Assembly: GCA_934394815.1 (NCBI GenBank)
Contig: CAKRRD010000014.1
Span: 1-59,220, forward strand
Direction of reading: 5' to 3'
Source: an uncultured Acetatifactor sp.
GTDB lineage: Bacteria; Bacillota; Clostridia; Lachnospirales; Lachnospiraceae
Length of the DNA stretch: 59,220 nucleotides
Position 1 is the first letter of the stretch. Each line of letters starts with the position of its first letter. Below are positions 34,639-42,907 of the stretch, one piece after another. Position numbers and translations under genes: made by a program. The notes under the pieces were generated by a model, which saw only the letters and a program-made list of their open reading frames with translations, ran no database searches and was not told the DNA's origin.

Positions 34639-35976
34639 ATGAGCAGGATATGGGAATTTTTCGAGAATCTGGATGAATATGTATATGTAGCGGATGCAGA
34701 GACTTATGAACTGGTATATATGAATAAGAAGACTTTGCGGAACTACGGGTTTCAAGGCAATGAAGAAATTGCCGGGCTGAAATGCTATGAGATATTGCAG
34801 GGGAACTCTTTCCCCTGCGGTATGTGCAATAATAAGCAGCTGAGTCCCGGCTGTTTTAAGGAATGGGAATACTACAATCCCCTGTTGAAGAGAGAACTCA
34901 ACATCAAGGATACTCTGGTGGAGGAAGACGGCAGAAAATACCGTATGGAGATTGCCATAGACTGTGGTTTCCTGAAGGAAAAAGGGGAGAACTCCGCAGA
35001 CTACCGTAACATGGAGGCTGCTTTGAATGAGGCCATCCGTGTGGCACTGCGGCAGGAGACCATGGATCAGACCCTGCAGGTGCTGCTGGAGTTCATCGGC
35101 AAGACACTGGAAGCGGAGCGGGTCTATATATTTGAAAGAGATGACCGCAGATACGACAGCAATACCTATGAATGGGTGGCGAAAGGTGTTTCGCCGGAGA
35201 AGGACACCCTCCAGAATCTGCCACCGGAGATCTGCGCCGGATGGTATCAGAAGTTCGATGAGAATATGAATATCGTTACAGAGAATCTGGAAGAGATGAA
35301 GGATGTGGATCCCCAGATGTACGAGGTTCTTGCAAGACAGAATATCCATTCTCTGGTGGTGATTCCGCTCTACGATGATGGTAAAGTGATCGGCTTCTAC
35401 GGAGTAGACAACCCACCGGCCAGATATTTTAACTTTGTCTCGGAAATGCTTCAGATCGTGGGACACTTTATCGTATCTTCCCTGAAACAGAGGAATCTGG
35501 TGCGGGAACTGGAAGTGATGAGCTATTCGGATCCCCTGACCACTCTGGGGAACCGTTATGCCATGGAACGATATCTGGAACAGACAGATCACACAGAACC
35601 CATCGGTGTGGTCTATTGTGATATCACGGGGTTAAAACGTGTCAATGACAGCGAGGGACATTCTGCCGGGGACCGGCTGATCAGAAGATGCTGTGAGTGC
35701 CTGAAACGGGTATTCGCGGGAAAAGGACTATTCCGTATCGGCGGAGATGAACTGGTTGTTCTGTGTACCGGAATCGAGGAAAAGGAACTCTACCGCAAGG
35801 TGGAAGAACTGAAGGCGGAACTGGCCGCCAGCAATGCTGCGATGGCGGTAGGAGCGGCAGTGAATACGCTGGAAGAAGTGGGGAAGGATCATCTGTTGAC
35901 GGAGCCCGAGAGACGGATGTATCAGGATAAGGCGGAATATTACCACAATACCGGTCTCGACCGTAGAAGAGTCTGA
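34639..35976 (+). CDS. PAS-GAF-GGDEF signalling protein (probable diguanylate cyclase)
   Basis: A soluble protein of 445 residues: a PAS-like domain (about 1-120, VYVADAETYELVYMN and a Cys-rich loop FPCGMCNNKQLSPGC that could hold a metal or redox sensor), a GAF domain (about 140-300) and a C-terminal GGDEF domain. The active motif reads GGDEL, the last residue conservatively changed, with the DPLTTLGNR entry motif intact. No RxxD inhibitory site stands five residues before it, so product inhibition may be absent. It likely makes cyclic di-GMP. The ATG at 34639 is taken over an upstream TTG that has no clear ribosome site. Confidence 0.85.
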   Translation: MSRIWEFFENLDEYVYVADAETYELVYMNKKTLRNYGFQGNEEIAGLKCYEILQGNSFPCGMCNNKQLSPGCFKEWEYYNPLLKRELNIKDTLVEEDGRKYRMEIAIDCGFLKEKGENSADYRNMEAALNEAIRVALRQETMDQTLQVLLEFIGKTLEAERVYIFERDDRRYDSNTYEWVAKGVSPEKDTLQNLPPEICAGWYQKFDENMNIVTENLEEMKDVDPQMYEVLARQNIHSLVVIPLYDDGKVIGFYGVDNPPARYFNFVSEMLQIVGHFIVSSLKQRNLVRELEVMSYSDPLTTLGNRYAMERYLEQTDHTEPIGVVYCDITGLKRVNDSEGHSAGDRLIRRCCECLKRVFAGKGLFRIGGDELVVLCTGIEEKELYRKVEELKAELAASNAAMAVGAAVNTLEEVGKDHLLTEPERRMYQDKAEYYHNTGLDRRRV

Positions 35977-36029
35977 GCCAGCCCCGAAATGCTGTTTTCT
36001 AAAAGTTATATGTTGAGAATTTCTATCAG

Positions 36030-36058
36030 GCAGTTCCCTTGACGGGAACTGCTTTTTT
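36030..36058 (+). terminator. Intrinsic terminator after the GGDEF gene
   Basis: A perfect 9-bp stem (36030-36038 with 36044-36052), 5-nt loop and six T. Its loop and 3' arm also contain the -35 of the next promoter. Confidence 0.85.
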
Positions 36059-36096
36059 CTATATTATTTACATGTAGGTTAGCTACGACTAACTTA
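36039..36096 (+). promoter_or_regulatory. Promoter and iron-regulator-like box of the flavodoxin unit
   Basis: TTGACG (36039-36044), N17, TATTAT (36062-36067). Just downstream is an inverted repeat TAGGTTAG-N6-CTAACTTA (36075-36096, arms matching at 7 of 8), close to the DtxR/IdeR type of iron box. Lying across the transcription start, it would act as a repressor site. Confidence 0.6.
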
Positions 36097-36127
36097 ATGC
36101 TTTCGGATATTGGGAGGTGAATGTTGA

Positions 36128-36730
36128 TTGAGTCAGGAAACATGGGAGATCCTGTGCGGAATGCGAGCAGATAATGTGGAATTGCAGCTTGCTTTGCAAT
36201 GTGCACCGTTGATCACGGGACTGAAAGTCTCCAATCTGCTGACGATTTCGCCCAAAGCTTTTCCGCAGGTGGAAAAGATCATAGGGGGCAGCGTGCTTTC
36301 CATGTATCCTTTATTGGAGACAGAGGAAAAAATGGCAATACTGTTATACCGGAAAGAGCGTCTGGAAAAGTATCTGGAAATGTCACAGGTACAGAAACTG
36401 CTGCAGGAGGCGGGCTATATATCCCGTCAGCTGGAAGACATTTTACCGGTCTTTTGTAAACGCTATGAGACCTATGCGGAGAGAGGAAAGCCATTTCCCC
36501 ATGAACTGGGACTATTGTTAGGGTATCCTCCGGAAGATGTGGAAGGGTTCATCAGACATCAGGGGAGGAACAGTCTCTGTACCGGCTACTGGAAGGTGTA
36601 TGCGGACAAAGAAGGAAAGCAGAGACTTTTTGAAAAATATGAATATGCCAGGGAAAATTTGATCCAGCTGTTACATTTTGGGTTGAAGATGACAGAAATC
36701 ATAGATATCTGCGGAGGTACCGCGGCATAG
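36128..36730 (+). CDS. DUF3793 family protein
   Basis: A soluble protein of 200 residues. A TTG start is used, 7 nt after GGGAGGTGA; no in-frame ATG fits. Recognisable features are PFPHELGLLLGYPPEDVEGFI and several conserved Cys. The family is typical of clostridia and is usually beside flavodoxin or ferrous-iron transport genes, as here. The function is unknown, and an iron-starvation role is inferred from the operator and the flavodoxin 39 bp downstream. Confidence 0.78.
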   Translation: MSQETWEILCGMRADNVELQLALQCAPLITGLKVSNLLTISPKAFPQVEKIIGGSVLSMYPLLETEEKMAILLYRKERLEKYLEMSQVQKLLQEAGYISRQLEDILPVFCKRYETYAERGKPFPHELGLLLGYPPEDVEGFIRHQGRNSLCTGYWKVYADKEGKQRLFEKYEYARENLIQLLHFGLKMTEIIDICGGTAA

Positions 36731-36769
36731 AAAAAGCACAGAAAGTGCAAAAAAGAGGAGGATTATCAT

Positions 36770-37201
36770 ATGGATAAGATTTATGTAGTATTCTGGACAC
36801 AGGGCGGTAACACTCAGGCTATGGCAGAAGCCATCGGCGAGGGAATCCGGGAAGCAGGAAAGGAAGCGGAGGTAGTATTTGTCACGGGAGCAAACCTTGA
36901 CGAACTGAAGGCTGCACCGAAGTTTGCACTGGGATGCCCCGCTATGGGAGCAGAAGTTCTGGAGGAGTCCGAGATGGAGCCTTTTGTATGTGATGTGGAA
37001 GGCTTTGCGTCCGGCAAAAAGATCGCACTGTTCGGCTCTTACGGCTGGGGAGATGGTGAATGGATGAGAGACTGGACCACCCGTATGGAAGCAGCTGGTG
37101 CTGCCGTATTGAACGGAGAGGGTCTGATTTGTCACGAGACACCGGACGAGGACGGTCTGGCTGAGTGCAGAGAACTGGGCAGACAGCTGGCAAATGCATA
37201 A
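36770..37201 (+). CDS. Flavodoxin
   Basis: A short-chain clostridial flavodoxin of 143 residues. WTQGGNTQ binds the FMN phosphate, GCPAMGAE and FGSYGWGDGEWMRDW form the isoalloxazine loops. It carries low-potential electrons in place of ferredoxin, typically when iron is scarce, which fits the iron-box-like operator upstream of the pair. Confidence 0.93.
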   Translation: MDKIYVVFWTQGGNTQAMAEAIGEGIREAGKEAEVVFVTGANLDELKAAPKFALGCPAMGAEVLEESEMEPFVCDVEGFASGKKIALFGSYGWGDGEWMRDWTTRMEAAGAAVLNGEGLICHETPDEDGLAECRELGRQLANA

Positions 37202-37230
37202 GAATATCTGGAAGTAAAATAAGACGATAC

Positions 37231-37275
37231 ATAACAAAAGCTTCACTCTCCGTCGGAGAGTGAAGCTTTTGTTAT
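37231..37275. terminator. Bidirectional terminator, 21-bp perfect stem
   Basis: Perfect 21-bp arms (37231-37251 and 37255-37275) around a 3-nt loop end in AACAAAAG/CTTTTGTT. It serves the flavodoxin unit and the convergent reverse-strand gene. Confidence 0.9.
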
Positions 37276-37283
37276 GCTGAGGA

Positions 37284-39569
37284 TCAGGCATCCTTGTCAC
37301 CGCTCAGATAATAGCGTTCCAATGCCACAGTCTCGGGAACCGGGATATTGCCGTTCCGCAGCTTCCTGGTCAGTACATCCAGATGGTGCAGACCCTGTGC
37401 CACTTTGATCTTACGGCGATCTAACAGTTCGCTGTACAACGGGTTCTGGGCCAGTGTATTACAGATATCCGCCGGGAACGGGCAGTAAGTGAACATGATC
37501 TGACGGGCGACTTTGTTCAGTCTCGGAGATCCGGCACCTTCGAACAGCACCCAGATCATATAATCTCTTACGAACATTTCCTTGAAACTGTTCTTCGCAC
37601 GCTGCAGGCTGGATTTTACCTTTTCCTTGGCTTCCGTGCTCAGATCATGATTCTTGCGGTAGAACTGGATATAATCAAAATATTCACTGGTCAGGGAACG
37701 GATGGAGACATCGTTCCAGCGGTTGCCCTGGACTCTCTTACACAGTTCCCAACGGAACTCGCCGGTCAGGTGGGTAAAGGTGGTCTTCAGATCTTCCAGA
37801 TGGAAGATGGAGAATACCATACGTCCGGGGCTGTTGCGGCGCTTGCCTTCGATCTCCTGCCACATGACACCACGGATACCTACATTGGGCATTAGGATGA
37901 TGTCCGGCAGATATTCCAGATGAATGGTCTCTTTGCCCATGACATCAATGTGTTCCATATCCAGACTTTCCCGATAGAAGGCCGTGTAGTCCACACGGCG
38001 GATATCCTCCAGAATCTGGGCAACACGGGACACTGTGACATAGGAACTTTCCAAATCCTTCAGCACATCATCTGCACAGAACAGGGGACAGAAGGTGGTG
38101 ATCCGTCCGAAGGTGATCTTGTTGACCTGCGGGAACATATTCCGAAGCTCGTAATTGACCTTGGCCATGGCATTGCTTTCCAGCGCCTTGAGCTCCGCAT
38201 CCGTGATGTTGCCGCCGACCTTCTGCTTATGAATGTAATCGGAATAATCCTGATCGAACTCGTTGCGGCTGGGAGCTTTCCGGCCGCGGAAGATCGCCAT
38301 CAGCCAGTCGTAAAATGTATAGACACCGATGTCGCTGTGATCGGTCATGTTCTCCGCCAGACGATACAGAGTGACTGCATTTTTCAGACCGGCCAGTTCC
38401 TCATCCACATAGCCGAAATACAGGAACATTTTTACCGGCATGGGGATATGAGGCTGCTCCAGTGTCTGGGTGAAGATCAGAGAATAGAGCAGATAAAATT
38501 CTTCTGTAAGCTGTCTGCGCAGAAGAGCAGCCTCCTGATCCTGGGAAGAACGGTCGGAGAGCAGCTTGAATGCATGAACGTGCTGACGGAAGCTGGCCAC
38601 GGTATCCAGATCGGAACCGGCATAGTCCAGGATCGTATTCAGAGAGCCGGCCAGCCTGCCGAGAATGTCGGAATCTCCGGAAGAGTCTGTATCGGCAGAA
38701 TCACTGGATTCCAGAAGATCCAGACTGCTCTGGAAACTTTGGGATCTGGAGAGAAACAGTTCATGATCAATGAGAGACAGATCACCGGCTTTGGAAAGCA
38801 TACGGTGAATGCGGTCATAGACCATCTTGCTGTCGTCATTGTCCTGTCCCAGCTTATAGAACAGGGAAGTATAAAAATCAAAAAGATCATTACCGGATTC
38901 CCGGAAATAGAAAGATTCCACCTGTTGCAGATAATGGAATTGTTCCTCTAAGCTCTGGTAGGTACGCCGGAAATCCAGACTGCCTTTTCGGAGCATACCG
39001 ATGGACAGATCGGATTCCTGCACCAGGATTCTGTAATTGTCGGAAGCCAGAATCCGGCTCAGTCCCATATAATAGCCGTTCAGCCAGATATCCGGAGAAT
39101 CGTCTCCGAGGAAGGCATTCAACTCATCGAAATGTTCCAGAGATCTTGCATTTACACGATAGCGGCTGCACAAGGTATTATAAGTGTCGATGTCGTCTGT
39201 CAGGGTGCGGTACAGCTCACTGCAGTTTAGTTCGGAGATGGAACTGCGGTTCAACAGAATATTAATCTGACGGAAGCAGGACAGACAGAACAGGCGTGCC
39301 ACGTCAGGATGCTTTTGCAAAATATCATCCAGAGAATCCAGACTGGTCAGAGGATAGGTCAGAATCGTGGTATCCTCCAGCGTGATATAGCCCAGCAGAT
39401 GAATCTCGGAACAGATCTCACAGATCCCAATCACATCCCCCTTGCCCAGATGGTAAGAACCACCGGGGTAGGTGACATTCACTTTGCCGTTCGTGATCAG
39501 ATGTAATGCAGTCATGGGCTGCCCATAGCTATATATTGTTTTCCCCTTCTCCAATACGATTCCAGCCAT
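37284..39569 (-). CDS. Large protein with N-terminal cyclic-nucleotide-binding domain
   Basis: A protein of 761 residues, starting at 39569 with a GAGGT site 7 nt upstream. The first 110 residues form a cNMP-binding beta-barrel (VLEKGKTIYSYGQPMTALHLITNGKV, then YHLGKGDVIG). The remaining 650 residues match no domain I recognise; they are helical, soluble and rich in Leu, Asp and Tyr, with an acidic Ser/Asp linker near the middle. There is no DNA-binding helix-turn-helix, so it is not a CRP-type factor. Similar long proteins appear in Lachnospiraceae without known function. It diverges from the gene at 39754. Confidence 0.75.
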   Translation of the reverse strand: MAGIVLEKGKTIYSYGQPMTALHLITNGKVNVTYPGGSYHLGKGDVIGICEICSEIHLLGYITLEDTTILTYPLTSLDSLDDILQKHPDVARLFCLSCFRQINILLNRSSISELNCSELYRTLTDDIDTYNTLCSRYRVNARSLEHFDELNAFLGDDSPDIWLNGYYMGLSRILASDNYRILVQESDLSIGMLRKGSLDFRRTYQSLEEQFHYLQQVESFYFRESGNDLFDFYTSLFYKLGQDNDDSKMVYDRIHRMLSKAGDLSLIDHELFLSRSQSFQSSLDLLESSDSADTDSSGDSDILGRLAGSLNTILDYAGSDLDTVASFRQHVHAFKLLSDRSSQDQEAALLRRQLTEEFYLLYSLIFTQTLEQPHIPMPVKMFLYFGYVDEELAGLKNAVTLYRLAENMTDHSDIGVYTFYDWLMAIFRGRKAPSRNEFDQDYSDYIHKQKVGGNITDAELKALESNAMAKVNYELRNMFPQVNKITFGRITTFCPLFCADDVLKDLESSYVTVSRVAQILEDIRRVDYTAFYRESLDMEHIDVMGKETIHLEYLPDIILMPNVGIRGVMWQEIEGKRRNSPGRMVFSIFHLEDLKTTFTHLTGEFRWELCKRVQGNRWNDVSIRSLTSEYFDYIQFYRKNHDLSTEAKEKVKSSLQRAKNSFKEMFVRDYMIWVLFEGAGSPRLNKVARQIMFTYCPFPADICNTLAQNPLYSELLDRRKIKVAQGLHHLDVLTRKLRNGNIPVPETVALERYYLSGDKDA

Positions 39570-39753
39570 TCCGATACCTCGTCTTGTCATACAAATATTT
39601 ATACACATTATACACCATAATACCAACAATTTTCTACTGTACTTTTGATAGAAATGTGATAAAATAAAACTACATATGTGTCACTTTTACATGGATAGAC
39701 AAAAAAGTGATGTTTTCAGTAGAAAACGGTACGTGGAAAGGTATGTTGGGGTT

Positions 39754-40227
39754 ATGGAACAGAGCAGTGAATACAGAGAACAGTTGCTGGAATCATATAA
39801 GCAGGCGGTGAGACCGTTACTTCCTTATCTGCCCTGGCTGCAGCAGAGCGCCGGCAAAAGAGCCAGCTCTCTGTACAGCGGACAGGATATCGGAGCGAAC
39901 TCTGTGCCGTTTCCGGTATATGACGGAACGCTTTTGAATTTTGTGAGGGAAGCGTCAAAAAGCCCTCTGATGGATCGCAATTATGCCTATGTATACACAA
40001 GACACCGGATCCGCACGCATCAGGAGGAACGGAATATTATCCGGAAGGCCGGCTGGAAGGAATGGGATATCCTCAGAGGAATCCTGTCAAAATATGTCCT
40101 GGGCGGCAGAACGAAGGGAAATCTGTGGAGTGAGGCGGTATCGGAACAGATTTTTTATCTGGTGCTGAAGCAGATGCAGGAGATCATAGAGTTCTGGGAT
40201 AAGACACCGGCGGACGGAACGCTTTGA
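39754..40227 (+). CDS. Uncharacterised protein
   Basis: 157 residues from the ATG at 39754 (GGAAAGG about 10 nt upstream); an earlier ATG at 39676 gives 183 residues. I do not recognise a domain. It is soluble, basic at the start, Tyr- and Trp-containing, with RRxR-like RHRIRTHQEERN in the middle and an amphipathic C-terminal helix. Its stop lies 23 bp before the TetR start, so the two are likely cotranscribed. Confidence 0.6.
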   Translation: MEQSSEYREQLLESYKQAVRPLLPYLPWLQQSAGKRASSLYSGQDIGANSVPFPVYDGTLLNFVREASKSPLMDRNYAYVYTRHRIRTHQEERNIIRKAGWKEWDILRGILSKYVLGGRTKGNLWSEAVSEQIFYLVLKQMQEIIEFWDKTPADGTL

Positions 40228-40250
40228 GTGGGGAAAGGCAGGATAGATCC

Positions 40251-40838
40251 ATGGGAGAAAAATCAGTACAGAAAAAGCGATATATTGTAGAGAAGGCCAG
40301 AGAAGTATTTGTGGAAAAAGGCTTCAAGAAAGTCACCATGAAGGACATCGTGGAGGCCTGTGACATCAGCCGGGGCGGACTCTATTTGTATTTTGAGAAT
40401 ACCAGCCAGATCTTCATGGAAGTGCTCCGCATGGAGAGCCAAGAGGCGGATGATGTATTTTCCGACAGTATTACGGAGGATGCCACTGCGGCGGATATCC
40501 TGCTGTTGTTTTTAAAGGAGCAGAAGAAGGAACTTCTCCGCAAGAAGAACACGCTGACACAGGCGACCTATGAGTTCTATTTTGAAAATGAACTGCCTAA
40601 GAAGGACAATATTTTGAAAAAGCAGTTTGATTCCGCGGTAAAGATCATTGAAAAGCTGATCGAGGCGGGTGTGGACAACGGCGAGTTTTTATGCGAGGAC
40701 TGCGAAGGAACCGCCAGAAATATCATGTTTGTGCTGGAAGGACTGAAGATTTCGGCACAGACTATCGGCGTGACGGCAGAGGCGGTGGATCGTGAGATCC
40801 TGTATCTGCTGCGGGGTCTGGGCGTGGAAGAAGAATAA
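40251..40838 (+). CDS. TetR-family transcriptional regulator
   Basis: A repressor of 195 residues. The N-terminal helix-turn-helix (about 10-55) reads AREVFVEKGFKKVTMKDIVEACDISRGGLYLYFENT, the typical TetR pattern. The C-terminal ligand domain is not assignable. It lies 63 bp upstream of the aspartoacylase-like pair, which it may control. No clear palindrome was found in the short gap. Confidence 0.9.
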   Translation: MGEKSVQKKRYIVEKAREVFVEKGFKKVTMKDIVEACDISRGGLYLYFENTSQIFMEVLRMESQEADDVFSDSITEDATAADILLLFLKEQKKELLRKKNTLTQATYEFYFENELPKKDNILKKQFDSAVKIIEKLIEAGVDNGEFLCEDCEGTARNIMFVLEGLKISAQTIGVTAEAVDREILYLLRGLGVEEE

Positions 40839-40901
40839 GACAACGGGTGATGATGCTTCAGGGAAGATTTCCTTGGAGCATTTTCGCTGTAAAGAGAGGA
40901 A

Positions 40902-41840
40902 ATGGCAAATATGACAGAAAATATCATCAGTATGGAACTCCCGGCGGGAGGTCATCTGGCAATCCGCAGGAACCGGATCTGCCCGGCGGGAGAAACACGG
41001 AATTTACGCCGGATCAGTCTGGTCTCCGGTATCCACGGAGATGAATTGGAAGGACAATATATCTGTTATGAGACGGCGCGGAGAGTAAAAGAGCATCCGG
41101 AATATCTGCAGGGAATCGTGGACATCTATCCGGCACTGAATCCGCTGGGGATCGACATGGCCAGCCGGACGGTGCCGCGGCTGAATATGGATATGAACCG
41201 GATGTTCCCGGGAAATTCCTCCGGAGATATGATGGAGCGGATCACGGCAGCCGTGGTGGATTCCCTGATCGGATCCGACATTTGTATCGATCTGCATGCC
41301 AGCGATATTTTTGTGCGGGAGATTCCACAGGTACGACTCAGTGAGGATTTTGCGGAAGCCCTGCTTCCCTACGCGAAAATGACCAATGCCGACATGATCT
41401 GGATGAATGCCACCGCCACGGTGCATGAATCCACCCTGGCTCATTCCCTGAATCTGCTGGGTGTGCCCACGCTGGTGCTGGAGATGGGTCAGGGGCATGA
41501 TATTCACAGATCCTTCGGCGACCAGATTGTGGACGGTATTTTCCATATCATGAGCGAGATGGGGATCTGGAGCGGACCGGAGCCGAAGGTGCAGGAGCCT
41601 GCGGTATCCAGCGACGGCGAGGTGGAATTCATCCGCAGCGAGTCGGACGGTGTGTTCCTGCCGCTGATAGAGCACAATCATTATGTAAAAAAAGGAGATC
41701 TGATCGGGGAAGTGGTGAATCCGTATGAAGGTACGGTGAAACAGCAGATCCGCACCGCAAAGGGCGGTCTGCTGTTTACCCTGAGAGCCTATCCGGTGGT
41801 CTATGAAGGAGATCTGCTGGCGCGGATCCTGACGGAGTGA
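40902..41840 (+). CDS. Succinylglutamate desuccinylase/aspartoacylase-like M14 hydrolase
   Basis: A carboxypeptidase-fold Zn hydrolase of 312 residues. The metal and substrate motifs are intact: SGIHGDELEG (His and Glu ligands), DMNRMFPG (Arg clamp), CIDLHAS (second His) and LEMGQG (general base Glu). A C-terminal beta domain follows. Family members deacylate N-acyl amino acids such as N-acetylaspartate or N-succinylglutamate. It lies 7 bp before a paralogue that has lost its metal site. Confidence 0.88.
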   Translation: MANMTENIISMELPAGGHLAIRRNRICPAGETRNLRRISLVSGIHGDELEGQYICYETARRVKEHPEYLQGIVDIYPALNPLGIDMASRTVPRLNMDMNRMFPGNSSGDMMERITAAVVDSLIGSDICIDLHASDIFVREIPQVRLSEDFAEALLPYAKMTNADMIWMNATATVHESTLAHSLNLLGVPTLVLEMGQGHDIHRSFGDQIVDGIFHIMSEMGIWSGPEPKVQEPAVSSDGEVEFIRSESDGVFLPLIEHNHYVKKGDLIGEVVNPYEGTVKQQIRTAKGGLLFTLRAYPVVYEGDLLARILTE

Positions 41841-41847
41841 GAAAATT

Positions 41848-42783
41848 ATGTTTGAGAGAGATATTTATACCATACATTCAACTTACAGAGAAGACATGCG
41901 TATCAAGGGCTTCCAGTTTGGCAAGGGCGAGAAGTCTGCCTGCATCGTGGGAGCGGCCAGAGGCAACGAGATCCAGCAGATGTATATCTGCTCCCAGCTG
42001 GTGAAGACGCTGGGGGAACTGGAAAACAACGGCTGTATCAGTGCCGGCAAGCAGATTCTGGTAATCCCCACGATCAACGCCTATTCCGTGAACATCAGCA
42101 GACGTTTTTTCGGTGTCAAGGAAGCGGATATCAACCGGAGTTTTCCGGGAAATGATTATGGAGAACCGGCAGATCGCCTGACCAATGCACTGCTTACGGA
42201 GATTAAAGATTACGTATACGGCATCCAGTTTACGTCCTTCTACCGACCGGGAGAATTTGTACCTCATGTGCGTATGATGGAGACAGGATACCAGAATGCT
42301 TCTCTGGCAAATCTGTTCGGACTTCCCTATGTGGTGGTGCGCAAGCCGATCCCGATTGACACGAAGACATTGAATTATAACTGGCAGGATGAGATGACGG
42401 CAGCATTTTCCGTCTATACGAACCAGAACAGCCAGATCGATGAGGCGAGCGCAAGGCAGGCGGTAGCAGCGGTTTTACGATTCTTAAAGCGGATGGGACT
42501 GATCCGGTACGAGAGCCATTCCGGCTATATCAGTCATGTATTATATGAAAAGGACTTAAGCGATGTACATACGAACCGGGCGGGAATTTTCCGGGGAAAG
42601 GTACATGCGGGAGACGATGTACGCTACGGCAATGAGATGGCAGAGATCATAGATCCTTATGACGGATCCGTGCGGGAGACCATTCTGGCACCTACGGACG
42701 GCATTGTATTTTTCGCCCACACGGAGGCACTGATCTGCGAGAAGGACATTGCCTACCGGCTGATCCACAGACTGCACGAATGA
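41848..42783 (+). CDS. Aspartoacylase-like paralogue with degenerate metal site
   Basis: Similar in length (311 residues) and layout to the upstream gene: INRSFPG, GLPYVVVRK and the C-terminal beta domain are retained. But the zinc HGxE motif reads ARGNE (His to Arg), and the DLHAS segment with the second His is replaced by IQFTS. Two of three zinc ligands are therefore gone and hydrolysis by the usual mechanism is unlikely. The frame is long and intact, so it is probably a maintained non-catalytic partner or uses another chemistry, not a decaying pseudogene. Confidence 0.8.
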   Translation: MFERDIYTIHSTYREDMRIKGFQFGKGEKSACIVGAARGNEIQQMYICSQLVKTLGELENNGCISAGKQILVIPTINAYSVNISRRFFGVKEADINRSFPGNDYGEPADRLTNALLTEIKDYVYGIQFTSFYRPGEFVPHVRMMETGYQNASLANLFGLPYVVVRKPIPIDTKTLNYNWQDEMTAAFSVYTNQNSQIDEASARQAVAAVLRFLKRMGLIRYESHSGYISHVLYEKDLSDVHTNRAGIFRGKVHAGDDVRYGNEMAEIIDPYDGSVRETILAPTDGIVFFAHTEALICEKDIAYRLIHRLHE

Positions 42784-42907
42784 CGAACCGCTCAAAAAGG
42801 CAGGTAAAATCTATCTAAATTTGTTGTTTTCTGCTATTGTGGGAAAAATAAGTATGTTGTATAGTTATAGTTACATAGTAAATGTAAATTATTTTCGGAG
42901 GAGAGAC

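Noticed and set aside
42784..42907. Purine-responsive riboswitch or PurR box before purL
   Set aside because: No purine aptamer core or paired PurR boxes could be found in the short gap.
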